Origin: Actinomadura sp. WMMA1423
GTDB lineage: Bacteria > Actinomycetota > Actinomycetes > Streptosporangiales > Streptosporangiaceae
Reading direction: 5' to 3'
Length of the DNA: 64,000 nucleotides
Assembly (NCBI RefSeq): GCF_006547145.1
Contig: NZ_CP041244.1
Span: 4,588,001 to 4,652,000, forward strand
Below the pieces are notes generated by a model that ran no database searches, had not been told where the DNA came from, and saw nothing but the letters and a program-made list of their open reading frames with translations. Both the position numbers and the translations under genes were made by a program. Shown in pieces: positions 35,139-43,899 of this stretch (the first letter of the stretch is position 1; every line of letters begins with the position of its first letter).

Positions 35139-36255
35139 GAACCCTTTCTGATGTCGGTACGGCCTCGGCTGCGGACGATTCGAGGCGGTAGAGCCGGGCG
35201 AGCTCGGCGGCCTGCTCGGCGATGGCGTAGCGGGCGACGACCGGCGGGACCCGCGTCCGGTCGCGGGGTGCGCGCAGCGCGCGGCCGAGTTCGGCGCTCC
35301 AGATCCCGGCGTCGGAGGGGAGGCGGCGGGCGTCCGGGGCGCCGGCCGACGGGAGCCCGTCGAGCGCCGGGCAGGCGGTGTGGAGGACGGGAAGCCCGGC
35401 GGCCAGCCCCTCCAGGACGCCGAGCCCGAACGTCTCCTGGACGGACGGCGCGGCGAGCACGTCCATGGCGGCGAGGGCTCCCGCGACGTCCGACGTCGCC
35501 CCCGCGAAGACCACGCGGTCGGAGACGCCGAGGTCGCGCGCCGACCGGGCGAGCGCCTCCCGCTCCGGCCCCGCGCCGACCAGCAGCAACCGCACACCGT
35601 CCATCCGCGCGACCGCGTCGATCAGCAGGTCGAAGCGCTTGCCCGGGACGAGGCGCCCGACGCCGCCGACGACGGGCTCGTCCGGGCCGATCCCGAAACG
35701 GCGGCGGGTCGCGGCGCGCCGGGCGGGGTCGAACGCGAACGCGGCGGCTTCCACACCGTTCGGGATCACGACGATCCGGCCGGGCCGCACACCCCAGGCG
35801 CGCAACCGGGCCGCCACGGCAGGCGACACGGCGACCGTCGCGGACCCCAGCCGCTCGGTCGTCCGGTACAGGGCCCGGACACCGCGCGTGGTCGCTCGTC
35901 CTTCGATGAGGCCATCGCCGAGCGAGTGCTCTGTGGCGACGACGCGGGGCGTCCCTGCCAGGTACGCGGCGATCCTGCCGTAGACGCACGCCCGGTAGAG
36001 ATGGGTGTGGACGACGTCGTACCGTCCCCGGCGGATCAGCCGGAACAGCCGCGGCAGCGCCCCGACGTCCCGGTTGCCGCGCATCCCGATCTCGTGGACG
36101 GGCACGCCCGAGCGGCGGAGCTCCGCGCCGACGGCCCCGGCCCGGGTCAGGGTCGCCACCTCGCAGGACACCGGAAGGTGGCGTACCAGCAGCGCGAGCT
36201 GGCGTTCGGCGCCGCCGTGCTCCAGGCCGGTGATGACGTGCAGGACCCTGGTCAC
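35122..36255 (-). CDS. GT4-family glycosyltransferase
   Basis: A 377-residue GT-B enzyme without tail extension. It begins VTRVLHVITGLEHGGAERQL, the standard acceptor-site glycine-rich loop. VVGGVGRLVPGKRFDLLIDA starts the donor domain, and SVQETFGLGVLEGLAAGLPV contains the E-x7-E donor motif. GTG at 36255 overlaps the deacetylase stop (GTGA). It adds a sugar to the lipid-linked repeat unit. Together with the initiating transferase and the second GT it limits the repeat unit encoded here to about three sugars, unless other loci contribute. Confidence 0.9.
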   Translation of the reverse strand: MTRVLHVITGLEHGGAERQLALLVRHLPVSCEVATLTRAGAVGAELRRSGVPVHEIGMRGNRDVGALPRLFRLIRRGRYDVVHTHLYRACVYGRIAAYLAGTPRVVATEHSLGDGLIEGRATTRGVRALYRTTERLGSATVAVSPAVAARLRAWGVRPGRIVVIPNGVEAAAFAFDPARRAATRRRFGIGPDEPVVGGVGRLVPGKRFDLLIDAVARMDGVRLLLVGAGPEREALARSARDLGVSDRVVFAGATSDVAGALAAMDVLAAPSVQETFGLGVLEGLAAGLPVLHTACPALDGLPSAGAPDARRLPSDAGIWSAELGRALRAPRDRTRVPPVVARYAIAEQAAELARLYRLESSAAEAVPTSERVHDAAT

Positions 36256-37298
36256 ACGCGGCTCCTCCGGAGCAGCTCGTGGACGACGAGCTTGACGCGC
36301 AGCCTCAGCGGGCCGTCCCGGTCGCCGACGTAGGTGCGCGGCAGCGCGTGCCGTCCCGGGTCTTCGGGCCGGATGTCGCAGGCGTAGTCGTACCCGGCGG
36401 CGCGCACAGCATCGATCTCGCGGACGGTGGCGTGCCCGTACGGGTAGGCGAAGCCGGTGACCGGGCCCCGGATGACGTCCTCCAGGACGGCGCGGCTCTC
36501 CTCCAGCTCCTCGCGCAGCTCGGTGGCGTCCGTCTCGGGGAGCGAGACGTGGTGCCGTCCGTGGGACGCGATCTCCATGCCGGCGTCCGCCACGGCGCGG
36601 ATCTGCTCGGCCGTCATGAGGGGCTTGCGCGGGCCGTCGTCCCACACGTTGTAGGAGCCGATCCGCCCGGACACGACGAACACCGTCGCGCCGAACCCGT
36701 ACCGCACCAGCGCCGGGACGGCCCGGGTCGCGAAGTCGGCGTACCCGTCGTCGAAGGTCAGCCCGACCAGGCCGCGCGTCCGGCCGGCGGCGTGCGCGTC
36801 CATCAGCTCGCGCATCCCGACTCCGCGCAGGCCGTGCGCCCGCAGCCACGCCATCTGCCGCCCGAACCGCGCCGGCGAGACCGTCACCAGGTGCGGATCC
36901 TCATCGAAGTGGTCGACCGAGTGGTACATCAGCACCGGTGGCGCGTGCCGGCCCCCCTCGACCGTCCGCCCCGGCCTCGGCAGGCGATCCGGCTCCGCCG
37001 GCCTCAACGCCTCGGTCGAGGTCAACGCTTCGGTCGAACTCGCCGTCCCGCCCAGACTCGTCGCGCCGCCCAGACTCGTCGCGCCGCCCAGGCTCGTAGT
37101 ACCGCCCAGGCTCGTAGCGTCGCTTAGGCTCGTCGTATCGGTCAGGCTCGTCGTATCGGTCAGGCTCGTCGTGCCCGTCAGGTTCGCCGTGTCGCTCAGG
37201 CTCACGGTTTCGCTCAGACCTGCTGGTTCGGCTCGGCTTCCCGGTTCGGTCAGGCTTCCCGGCCCTCTGAGAGAAGGCTGTTCTGTCGGCTTGCTCAC
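36252..37298 (-). CDS. Polysaccharide deacetylase (NodB domain) with repeat-rich N-terminus
   Basis: The NodB domain occupies roughly the last 235 of 348 residues: PPVLMYHSVD, motif 1 LTFDDGYAD, motif 2 SHGRHH, and FAYPYGHAT. It removes N-acetyl (or O-acetyl) groups from a polysaccharide. The proposed N-terminus (about 100 residues) consists of TSLxxx hexapeptides from the 18-bp repeat and lacks a signal peptide, so the enzyme may be cytoplasmic or the true start is later, for example the GTG just before LMYHS. GTG at 37298 follows GGGGGA. This region overlaps the flippase gene by 398 nt in another frame of the same strand. Confidence 0.85.
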   Translation of the reverse strand: MSKPTEQPSLRGPGSLTEPGSRAEPAGLSETVSLSDTANLTGTTSLTDTTSLTDTTSLSDATSLGGTTSLGGATSLGGATSLGGTASSTEALTSTEALRPAEPDRLPRPGRTVEGGRHAPPVLMYHSVDHFDEDPHLVTVSPARFGRQMAWLRAHGLRGVGMRELMDAHAAGRTRGLVGLTFDDGYADFATRAVPALVRYGFGATVFVVSGRIGSYNVWDDGPRKPLMTAEQIRAVADAGMEIASHGRHHVSLPETDATELREELEESRAVLEDVIRGPVTGFAYPYGHATVREIDAVRAAGYDYACDIRPEDPGRHALPRTYVGDRDGPLRLRVKLVVHELLRRSRV

Positions 37299-39042
37299 TG
37301 ATATCCCCCGATTCAATGCGGCCGCGCCGAAGACGCGCACCGAGCGCGCCGAGCGGCCCCGAAGCGATCCGCGGCCCTGCACCCACCCGCACCCGCGAAG
37401 CGCCGGGCCCCGTCAGCACGGTGAGGACGGCGAGGACGGTGAATGCGACCGCGACCACAAGCCCGCCCGCCGCCAGGTGGACGATCGGCGGCGCGTCCAG
37501 GGCCCCGGCGACGAGCAGCCCCGTCGCGCAGGCCCCCGCGGCGGCGAGCGCGAGCCCGGCCACGTCGGCCGCGATCCGCCCCAGCGGGACCGGGGCCACG
37601 CCCCGCCGCAGCCCGGCCAGGAGCAGGACGGCGGAGAGGGTGATCCCGGTCGCGTTCGCCGCGGCCAGCGCGAGCGTCCCCGCGGACGCGGCGAACGCAC
37701 CGCCGATCACCGCCGTGACGGCCAGGCCCGCGCCGAGCACGGCCGCCGGGCTCCACGTCGGCCGCGCCCCGGCGAAGAACGCGCGCGCGGCGAGGCCGAC
37801 CGCCGTCTGTCCCCAGAGTCCGAGCGCGTAGACGCGCAAGATGCCCGCTGTGCTCGCGGTGTCGGCGGACGTGAACTCGCCGTGCTCGAACAGCACCCCG
37901 ATGACGGACGGCGCGAACGCGACGAGGAACGCGGTCGCGGCCAGCACCATCGCGCTCGCGACGGCGAGGTCCTGCCGGATGCGGCGGGCGACCTGCGCGG
38001 TGTCCCCGTCCGCCGACGCCCGGGCGAGCCTCGGGAACGTCACCGTCACGATCAGCAGCGACAGCACCATCGGCACCTGCGCGACCTTCTGCGCGTAGTT
38101 CAGGTGCGAGATCGATCCGGCGGGCAGTCCGGCGCCGATGAACCGCTCCACGAACACCTGCGACTGCCGCGTGACCGTGTAGACGACGATGGGGGCGACG
38201 GCCGCGATGCCGAGCCGCACGTCCACGCTCCTCGCCGGCGCGGCGTCCTGTTCCCCGGGCGCGTCCCGCAGGCAGCGGACGAACGCCGGGACCTGTACCG
38301 CGACCATCAGGACGCTGCCGCAGGCGACGCCGATCGCCGCGCTGGTGATGCCCACGACCCCGGACACGCCCGCGATCAGCGCGAGGATGCCGGTGTTGTA
38401 GGCGAGGTAGATGGCGGCGGGCGGCCCGAACCTGTGGTGGGCGCGCAGCGTCGCGCTCATGAAGCCCGCGACGCCGAACGTCACGACCGTGATCGCGGTC
38501 AGCCGCACGCACCGGACGGCCGGGCCCTGCTCGGCCAACCCCGGCGCGAGGACGTCCACCACGGCGGGCGCCGCGACGGCGAGCACACCGGTGACCACCG
38601 ACAGGCCGAGCACCATGCGGGGCAACGTCGTGCCGACGAGGGGACGCAGGCCGTCCCCGCGAGCGAGGAGCCGCGTGACGACGGGGACCATGAGCAGCGC
38701 CATGGCGTCCTCGATCAGCAGCGGCGAGACGGTCTCGGGGATCGTCCAGGCCACGAGGAACGCGTCCGTGCTGCCGCTGGCGCCGAACAGGTCCGCCATG
38801 ACGAGGTCGCGCAGGAACCCGAGCCCGGTCCCGGCCGCGATGAGCACCCCCGACACCAGCGCGGCCCGCCCCACAGACCCCTTGGCCCGCCCCACGGGCT
38901 CCTTGGGGCGCTCCCTAGAACCCCCGGCACGTCCCTCCGAATCCGCGGACCGCCCCACAGGCGCGACGGGCTGCCCCAAAGACCGGTCGGCAGGATCCAC
39001 AGCCTGCTTCCGCGCAGACTGCCCTTCGCCGCGCCCGGTCAC
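36901..39042 (-). CDS. MurJ/Wzx-type lipid-linked oligosaccharide flippase with charged repeat tail
   Basis: 713 residues. After a hydrophilic leader (about 60 residues) come 13-14 membrane segments of the MOP/MurJ superfamily: GLGFLRDLVMADLFGASGSTDAF, TLRAHHRFGPPA and QSQVFVERFIGAGL are characteristic. It probably flips the undecaprenyl-linked repeat unit across the membrane. The last about 130 residues are hydrophilic with EPDRYDEPDRYDEP-like repeats and overlap the deacetylase start region. GTG at 39042 overlaps the polymerase stop (GTGA). Context (Wzy and WbaP beside it) favours a Wzx-type role rather than lipid II transport. Confidence 0.87.
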   Translation of the reverse strand: MTGRGEGQSARKQAVDPADRSLGQPVAPVGRSADSEGRAGGSRERPKEPVGRAKGSVGRAALVSGVLIAAGTGLGFLRDLVMADLFGASGSTDAFLVAWTIPETVSPLLIEDAMALLMVPVVTRLLARGDGLRPLVGTTLPRMVLGLSVVTGVLAVAAPAVVDVLAPGLAEQGPAVRCVRLTAITVVTFGVAGFMSATLRAHHRFGPPAAIYLAYNTGILALIAGVSGVVGITSAAIGVACGSVLMVAVQVPAFVRCLRDAPGEQDAAPARSVDVRLGIAAVAPIVVYTVTRQSQVFVERFIGAGLPAGSISHLNYAQKVAQVPMVLSLLIVTVTFPRLARASADGDTAQVARRIRQDLAVASAMVLAATAFLVAFAPSVIGVLFEHGEFTSADTASTAGILRVYALGLWGQTAVGLAARAFFAGARPTWSPAAVLGAGLAVTAVIGGAFAASAGTLALAAANATGITLSAVLLLAGLRRGVAPVPLGRIAADVAGLALAAAGACATGLLVAGALDAPPIVHLAAGGLVVAVAFTVLAVLTVLTGPGASRVRVGAGPRIASGPLGALGARLRRGRIESGDISEQADRTAFSQRAGKPDRTGKPSRTSRSERNREPERHGEPDGHDEPDRYDEPDRYDEPKRRYEPGRYYEPGRRDESGRRDESGRDGEFDRSVDLDRGVEAGGAGSPAEAGADGRGGPARATGADVPLGRPLR
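37048..37209 (-). repeat. 18-bp tandem repeat x9 read in two frames
   Basis: Nine units from 37048, consensus TCGxxCAGGCTCGTCGTA (plus strand); units 1-2 and 6-7 are identical pairs. One minus-strand frame gives TSLGGA/TSLTDT (deacetylase N-terminus), the other gives charged EPDRYD/RRDESG units (flippase tail). Confidence 0.93.
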
Positions 39043-40787
39043 GGAACCCCCCTGCGGGAACGGACCCCTGCCGCGCCGCGGGAAGGACCGACCGCCCCAG
39101 AGAAAGGCGCGACCGCTTCCCCGGACACGCCGTCCACCCCGGAGGAAGGGTCGACCGCTCCCCGCGAAGAGCTGACCGACCCGAACGCGCAGGTCGCGGT
39201 GAGGCCCAGGATGATGCCGACGAGCACGCACGTCGGCCCGCCCAGGTCCGCGTAGAGGAAGTTGACCAGCAGGAAGGCCATGAGCCCGACGCTCGCCAGC
39301 CAGAACGGGTCGCGGGCGTCGCGGCGCGCCCGCAGTCCGGCGACGATCACGGCGAGCAGCGCGGCGAACCCGGCGAGGCCCACCACGCCCTGCTCGGACA
39401 GGAAGAGCAGGTACTCGTTGTGCGGCGACAGCAGCGGCTGCCGGACGTAGCCGTTGACGGGGTCGGCGGTCTCGCTGCCGGACGACAGCTCGATCGTCGC
39501 GTAGGTGTCGCGGTAGGCCGGGAAGTTCTTCACCCCGACGCCGGCGACCGGATGGTCCTCCCAGATCTGGAGGGCGGCCGCCCACAGGTTGTACCGGTCG
39601 CCCACTGACTGGTCCGGGTCGCTGACCGAGACGACCGCCGACTTGGCGCGCTCGACGACGGCCTGCGATCCGCCGCCCCCAATGCCGAGCAGGACGAGCA
39701 TCAGGGCACCGCAGCACGTCAGCACCTTGACGGCCGTCCACCGGTCGAAGAGCACCAGGATCAGGACGGCGGCGGCGCCGAGCGCGATCCACGTCCCGCG
39801 GCTGAGCGCGAAGGCCAGCGCGGCGCCCAGCACCGCGATCCCGGCGAGCGCGCACGGCACGGCGGCGAAACCGTGCCGCGGGGCCGTCAGCGCGAACGCG
39901 GTGAGCACCAGGAACGCGAACCCGACGACGATCGACATCGCCATCACCTCGACCGCGCCGAACGTGCCGACGGCCCGGATGTTCTCGCCGCCCATCGACG
40001 CGCCGTTCCCCGTGACCGCCTGCCAGATCCCGTACGCCGCCTCCGCGAGGCCGAGACCGAGCACCGACCAGCAGACGGCACCGAGGTCGCGCCGGTCGCG
40101 GACCAGCACGACCACGGCGAGCGGGACCAGCACGAAGACCTGGAGGTCGCGGACGAACCCGGTGAGGCTGGTGACGATGTCGGTCGAGTGCACCGTGCTG
40201 ATCCCTAGCGTCGCGACCAGGGGCCCGACCGCGAGCAGCGCCCGGCCGGGGAGCCGCGCCCGGCCCGTGACCAGCATCCCCGCCGCGACGAGCACGAGCA
40301 CCGCGCCGGCGACGTCCCCGAGCGTGACCTGCGCGCCGGACCCGAACGGCTGCGCGCGGGGCGGTATCCCGACACAGGCCACGGTGACCGCGATCAGCAA
40401 GCTGAGACGCCTCGGCCGCATCCTCGCGAGGAAGGACACGGCACCACCACGCCCACGGCCGACACCACGCCCACGGCCGACACCACGCTCACGACCAGCA
40501 CCACGCCGCCCTCCCCGATGACGCGGACGGCCGGCGGCATCCCCACCCCCGGCGACGTGCGCGGTGTCGGGGGCATGCCCGCCGCCAGTTGCATGCGCGA
40601 CACCGGGGGCCTGCCGAACATCGGCGGCCTGCCCGGCGTCGGAGACCTGCCCGCCGCCGGCACCCTCGGCGGCGTGTGGAGTACCGGCAGCCTGCGCGGA
40701 TTTCGCGGGCTGCGCCACGAACGACCCGGCGCCCGGCCCACTGACTGCGAAGGGCCATGCACCGGCGCCCGCGAAGGGGATCCTCAT
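39039..40787 (-). CDS. O-antigen ligase/polymerase (Wzy-type) membrane protein
   Basis: 582 residues. An N-terminal hydrophilic extension of about 120 residues (Ala/Gly/His-rich, with GRGRGV repeats) precedes 10-12 membrane segments. The Wzy_C region contains YNLWAAALQIWEDHPVAGVG and LLSPHNEYLLFLSEQG, with the HNEY motif of O-antigen ligases and polymerases. It would polymerise lipid-linked repeat units outside the membrane or transfer chains to an acceptor. ATG at 40787 is fixed by ATGA overlap with the sugar transferase gene; a later start before the first segment is possible if the extension is not translated. Confidence 0.88.
   Translation of the reverse strand: MRIPFAGAGAWPFAVSGPGAGSFVAQPAKSAQAAGTPHAAEGAGGGQVSDAGQAADVRQAPGVAHATGGGHAPDTAHVAGGGDAAGRPRHRGGRRGAGRERGVGRGRGVGRGRGGAVSFLARMRPRRLSLLIAVTVACVGIPPRAQPFGSGAQVTLGDVAGAVLVLVAAGMLVTGRARLPGRALLAVGPLVATLGISTVHSTDIVTSLTGFVRDLQVFVLVPLAVVVLVRDRRDLGAVCWSVLGLGLAEAAYGIWQAVTGNGASMGGENIRAVGTFGAVEVMAMSIVVGFAFLVLTAFALTAPRHGFAAVPCALAGIAVLGAALAFALSRGTWIALGAAAVLILVLFDRWTAVKVLTCCGALMLVLLGIGGGGSQAVVERAKSAVVSVSDPDQSVGDRYNLWAAALQIWEDHPVAGVGVKNFPAYRDTYATIELSSGSETADPVNGYVRQPLLSPHNEYLLFLSEQGVVGLAGFAALLAVIVAGLRARRDARDPFWLASVGLMAFLLVNFLYADLGGPTCVLVGIILGLTATCAFGSVSSSRGAVDPSSGVDGVSGEAVAPFSGAVGPSRGAAGVRSRRGVP
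40445..40498 (-). repeat. 18-bp tandem repeat x3 in Wzy-type gene
   Basis: CACCACGCCCACGGCCGA twice exactly (40445, 40463), then once with two changes (40481), and a partial fourth. It encodes the VGRGRG repeats of the N-terminal extension. Confidence 0.9.
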
Positions 40788-42193
40788 GCGGGGTCCCGGA
40801 AGAGGAGCGCTCGCGCCGTCAGGAGCAGGATCCGCAGGTCGCCGCTGAAAGACCAGTGGTCGATGTAGTGGTTGTCGAGCCTCGCCCTCAGCTCGATGGA
40901 CGTGTCGCCCCGAAACCCGTGGATCTGGGCCCAGCCCGTCATCCCGGCCCGGACGCGGTGCCGCAGTATGTAGCCGGGGCAGGTGCGGGAGAACTGCTCC
41001 ACGAAGTGCGGCCTCTCCGGGCGCGGCCCGACGAGGCTCATCTCGCCGCGCAGGACGTTCCACAGCTGTGGCAGTTCGTCCAGCGACGTGCCGCGCAGGA
41101 ACCGGCCGACCGGCCCCACCCGCTCGTCGTCCTTGACGGTCCAGCGGGTGTCGGCCTCCCGCTGGTCCGCGGGTTTCAGCGTCCGGAACTTCAGCAGGAC
41201 GAACTCCTCCCCGCCGAGCCCGATCCGCCGCTGCCGGAACAGCACCCCGGGGCCGCCCTCGATCCGGACGGCGAGCGCGCACGCCGCGAACAGGGGCAGC
41301 GCGAGCACCAGGGCCAGGGACGCGACGACGACGTCGAGCATGCGCTTGGCGCAGCGGGCCGCCGGGGCGCGCAACCCCCACGCGACCCGCACGCACGGCA
41401 GCCCGGCGAGGTACTCGCGCCGGCCCGGCACCACCGGGACCACGTCCGACGGCGGTTGAACGAGCAGCGTCTCGCACGGCAGCCCGAACGACATGCGCAG
41501 CACCGCGTCCAGCCGGTCGGGGCGCACGTCCTCCGCGACGACGACCAGCGTCTCGATCCTGTGCTCCTCCACAAGCGACGGGATGTCGGAGGTCTCCCCC
41601 AGGACGGGAGTCGCGCCCAGCCGGTCGACCGGTCCCTCCGCCGCGGAGACCTGCCCCGCCACCGCGAGCCCGAGATCGCCGCGTTCGCGCAGGACGTCGA
41701 GCACGTGGGCGGCGGTCCCGCCCGTCCCGACGACCAGGGCGGGGCGGGCCCTGGCGCGGCGGCACCGGTAGGACCGGACCACCGCGTTCACGAACCCCCG
41801 CGCGCCGAGCTGGACCGTCCCGCAAAGGACCGCCGTCCACAGCCAGGCCGGGTCGTCCGACCGCAGGAGCGCCACGAGCCCGCACACGAGGAGCGTGCGG
41901 AGCAGGAGCGGGGGCGCGTCGTTGAGCAGGGACGGGGCGCGGCGCGCCCGGTACAGCCCGCCCGCGCCGTTGAACACGACGATCGCCGCGGCGGCCAGAC
42001 CCGGCAGGGCGCCGCCTCCGGTCAGGGAGACGGCGACGGCCATCGCCCAGCCGTCCAGGACGGCGAGGCACACCGGGCACAGCCCGGCCAGCAGCCGCGC
42101 GCCGCGTGCGGTGACCGGACGGGTGTCCGCCGCGACGGGTTCCGGAGGGGCTGCGCCGGAGTCGACGGAGAAACTCAGCCCCTGGGCTCTCAT
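40784..42193 (-). CDS. Initiating polyprenyl-phosphate sugar-phosphotransferase (WbaP/CpsE type)
   Basis: 469 residues. Four N-terminal segments (residues 35-125) and a Rossmann-like middle domain (ALVVGTGGTAAHVLDVLRE) are followed by the bacterial sugar transferase domain from KRMLDVVVASLALVLALPLF. Catalytic motifs FRTLKP, SLDELPQLWNVLRGEMSLVGPRP and GMTGWAQIHG are intact. It moves a hexose-1-phosphate from a UDP-sugar to undecaprenyl phosphate, the first step of the exopolysaccharide. ATG at 42193 follows AAGGGGAC. It heads an operon of overlapping genes down to 32702, so the operon promoter must lie in 42194-42400. Confidence 0.93.
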   Translation of the reverse strand: MRAQGLSFSVDSGAAPPEPVAADTRPVTARGARLLAGLCPVCLAVLDGWAMAVAVSLTGGGALPGLAAAAIVVFNGAGGLYRARRAPSLLNDAPPLLLRTLLVCGLVALLRSDDPAWLWTAVLCGTVQLGARGFVNAVVRSYRCRRARARPALVVGTGGTAAHVLDVLRERGDLGLAVAGQVSAAEGPVDRLGATPVLGETSDIPSLVEEHRIETLVVVAEDVRPDRLDAVLRMSFGLPCETLLVQPPSDVVPVVPGRREYLAGLPCVRVAWGLRAPAARCAKRMLDVVVASLALVLALPLFAACALAVRIEGGPGVLFRQRRIGLGGEEFVLLKFRTLKPADQREADTRWTVKDDERVGPVGRFLRGTSLDELPQLWNVLRGEMSLVGPRPERPHFVEQFSRTCPGYILRHRVRAGMTGWAQIHGFRGDTSIELRARLDNHYIDHWSFSGDLRILLLTARALLFRDPA

Positions 42194-42654
42194 CGCGCGT
42201 CCCCTTCATGGACAAGACACCTTGCGGGGCCGTCGCAGGCGGCCGGTGATCAGCATCGCACCTGGTCAAAGCGCAAATCGCCGCTTTTAACCGGGGCCGC
42301 CGCAGTCTTGAAGAGAAGATCGACGGGCTTGAGGAAGAAGATCAACGGCAACGTCCGGGAATCGGCCGACCCGCCCCCTGGACCAGCCCCGGACCAGCCC
42401 CGAACCAGCCGCTGACCAGCGACGAACCGGCGACGAACCGGCGACGCACGGGCGGCGGACAGGTGATGGACCCAGAAAGATCATGCGAAGTGGCCACCGC
42501 ATGCGAACCTCTGCGAGACCATGGACGTCTATAGGTGAGTCGGACGCCGAAACCGGCCGTCCCGCCTCTGGGCGGGCCGGGAATAAAAGGCCGTTCCGGG
42601 ATCTTGTTGCCGATCCGCGTCACGCGGGATCCGGCGGGCTGTTGAGGGAGAACG
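42194..42654. other. Divergent intergenic region, 461 nt
   Basis: No gene. It separates the exopolysaccharide operon (left) from the L,D-transpeptidase (right) and contains the 11-bp repeat array (separate entry). A likely structured leader lies before the transpeptidase: CCCGCC-TCT-GGGCGGG near 42572-42588 and an imperfect stem around 42610-42635. Confidence 0.5.
42380..42478. repeat. Non-coding 11-bp tandem array, about 9 units
   Basis: Units start at 42380 and every 11 bp to 42468. Examples are GGACCAGCCCC (x2), GAACCAGCCGC, TGACCAGCGAC and GAACCGGCGAC (x2), then more divergent copies. The period is one helical turn and is not a multiple of three. Confidence 0.85.
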
Positions 42655-43899
42655 GTGCGACGAGGTAAGGCGTTGGTGTTGGCGCTCGTCCTGGGCCTGG
42701 CGACCGCATGCGGCGGCAGCAACGGCGGCGGCGGGTCGGGCGGCGGCGGGACGACCACGAAGGGCGACGACGGCGCCCCCCAGGTCACGATCACTCCGGC
42801 GAACGGCAGCGGCAAGGCCCGTCCCGACCAGGGCATCACGGTGGCCGCGGCGGGCGGCAAGCTCGGCGACGTCTCGGTGAAGCTGAAGGGGGTCGACGTC
42901 CCCGGCAACCTGTCCGCCGACAAGACCAAGTGGCGCTCGAAGTGGACGCTGCAGCCCGGCGCCGGCTACCAGGTCTCGGCGACGGCGACGTCCGACAAGG
43001 GCAAGTCCACCACCGCGACCAGCACGTTCCGCACGTCCCGCTCGACCGCCGCCACCCGCGTCAACAACGTGGTGCCGAGCGAGAACGAGACGGTCGGTAC
43101 CGGCATGCCGGTCTTCGTCCAGTTCAACAAGGCCGTCCCGGAGAAGGCCAAGCCCTCCATCGAGCGCGCCCTGGAGATCTCCTCCACGACTCCGACCGAG
43201 GGCGCCTGGCGCTGGCTGAGCGCGGGCGAGTCCTTCAACGGCCTGCCCTCCGTCGTCTTCCGCCCGAAGCGCCCGTGGAAGCCGCACCAGACCGTCACCG
43301 TCAAGGTCCACTACGCGGGCCTGAAGATCGGTGACAACGTCTTCGGCGACCGCGACACCACCCGCACCTTCAAGGTCGGCGACTCCCACGTCATCAACAT
43401 CAGCGCCAAGACGCACCGCCTCGTCGTGAAGAAGAACGGCCGCACCGTCCGCAACTGGGGCATCAGCCTCGGCAGCGGCGGCGACGTCCAGCGCGACGGC
43501 GTCGACCACCTGCTCACCACCAGCGGCGTCCACCTCACCATGGACCACGTCCGCCTGGAGCGCATGCGCCCGCCGGGCAAGAAGAAGGGCGACCCCGGCT
43601 GGTACGACGAGAAGGTGCCGTGGGCGACCCGTATCTCCAACAGCGGCGAGTACATCCACCAGAACATGGACGACCCGTCCTGCCTGGGGAACCGCAACTG
43701 CAGCCACGGCTGCGTCCGCTCCCCCGCCAACGACGCGCAGTGGTTCTTCCACTGGTCGTACCGGGGCGACCTCGTCACCATCACCGGCACGAAGCGCAGC
43801 CTCCAGTGGACGAACGGCTGGGGCTACTGGCAGCTCCCCTTCTCCCAGTGGGCCAGCGGCGGCTCCCTCGGCAAGCCCATCACCACGTCCCAGGCCTGA
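42655..43899 (+). CDS. L,D-transpeptidase lipoprotein (YkuD domain, two Ig-like domains)
   Basis: 414 residues. Signal peptide with lipobox LATAC, so it is lipid-anchored at about residue 19. A Gly-rich spacer and two Ig-like domains (about 45-240) precede the YkuD domain. The active-site motif is SHGCVRSP with His351 and Cys353. This three-domain plan is that of mycobacterial LdtMt2-type enzymes, which make 3-3 cross-links in peptidoglycan and are insensitive to most penicillins. GTG at 42655 follows GAGGGAGA. It is divergent from the exopolysaccharide operon, and wall remodelling may be coordinated with polymer attachment. Confidence 0.93.
   Translation: MRRGKALVLALVLGLATACGGSNGGGGSGGGGTTTKGDDGAPQVTITPANGSGKARPDQGITVAAAGGKLGDVSVKLKGVDVPGNLSADKTKWRSKWTLQPGAGYQVSATATSDKGKSTTATSTFRTSRSTAATRVNNVVPSENETVGTGMPVFVQFNKAVPEKAKPSIERALEISSTTPTEGAWRWLSAGESFNGLPSVVFRPKRPWKPHQTVTVKVHYAGLKIGDNVFGDRDTTRTFKVGDSHVINISAKTHRLVVKKNGRTVRNWGISLGSGGDVQRDGVDHLLTTSGVHLTMDHVRLERMRPPGKKKGDPGWYDEKVPWATRISNSGEYIHQNMDDPSCLGNRNCSHGCVRSPANDAQWFFHWSYRGDLVTITGTKRSLQWTNGWGYWQLPFSQWASGGSLGKPITTSQA

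Noticed and set aside
25498..37209. Repeat arrays as CRISPR
   Set aside because: Units are contiguous without unique spacers, coding and of 15-36 bp; no cas genes are present.
42480..42654. Possible c-di-AMP (ydaO-type) riboswitch before the L,D-transpeptidase
   Set aside because: Stems are present, but the conserved core sequences of that class are not recognisable by eye; GC-rich leaders form stems by chance. A covariance-model search would decide.
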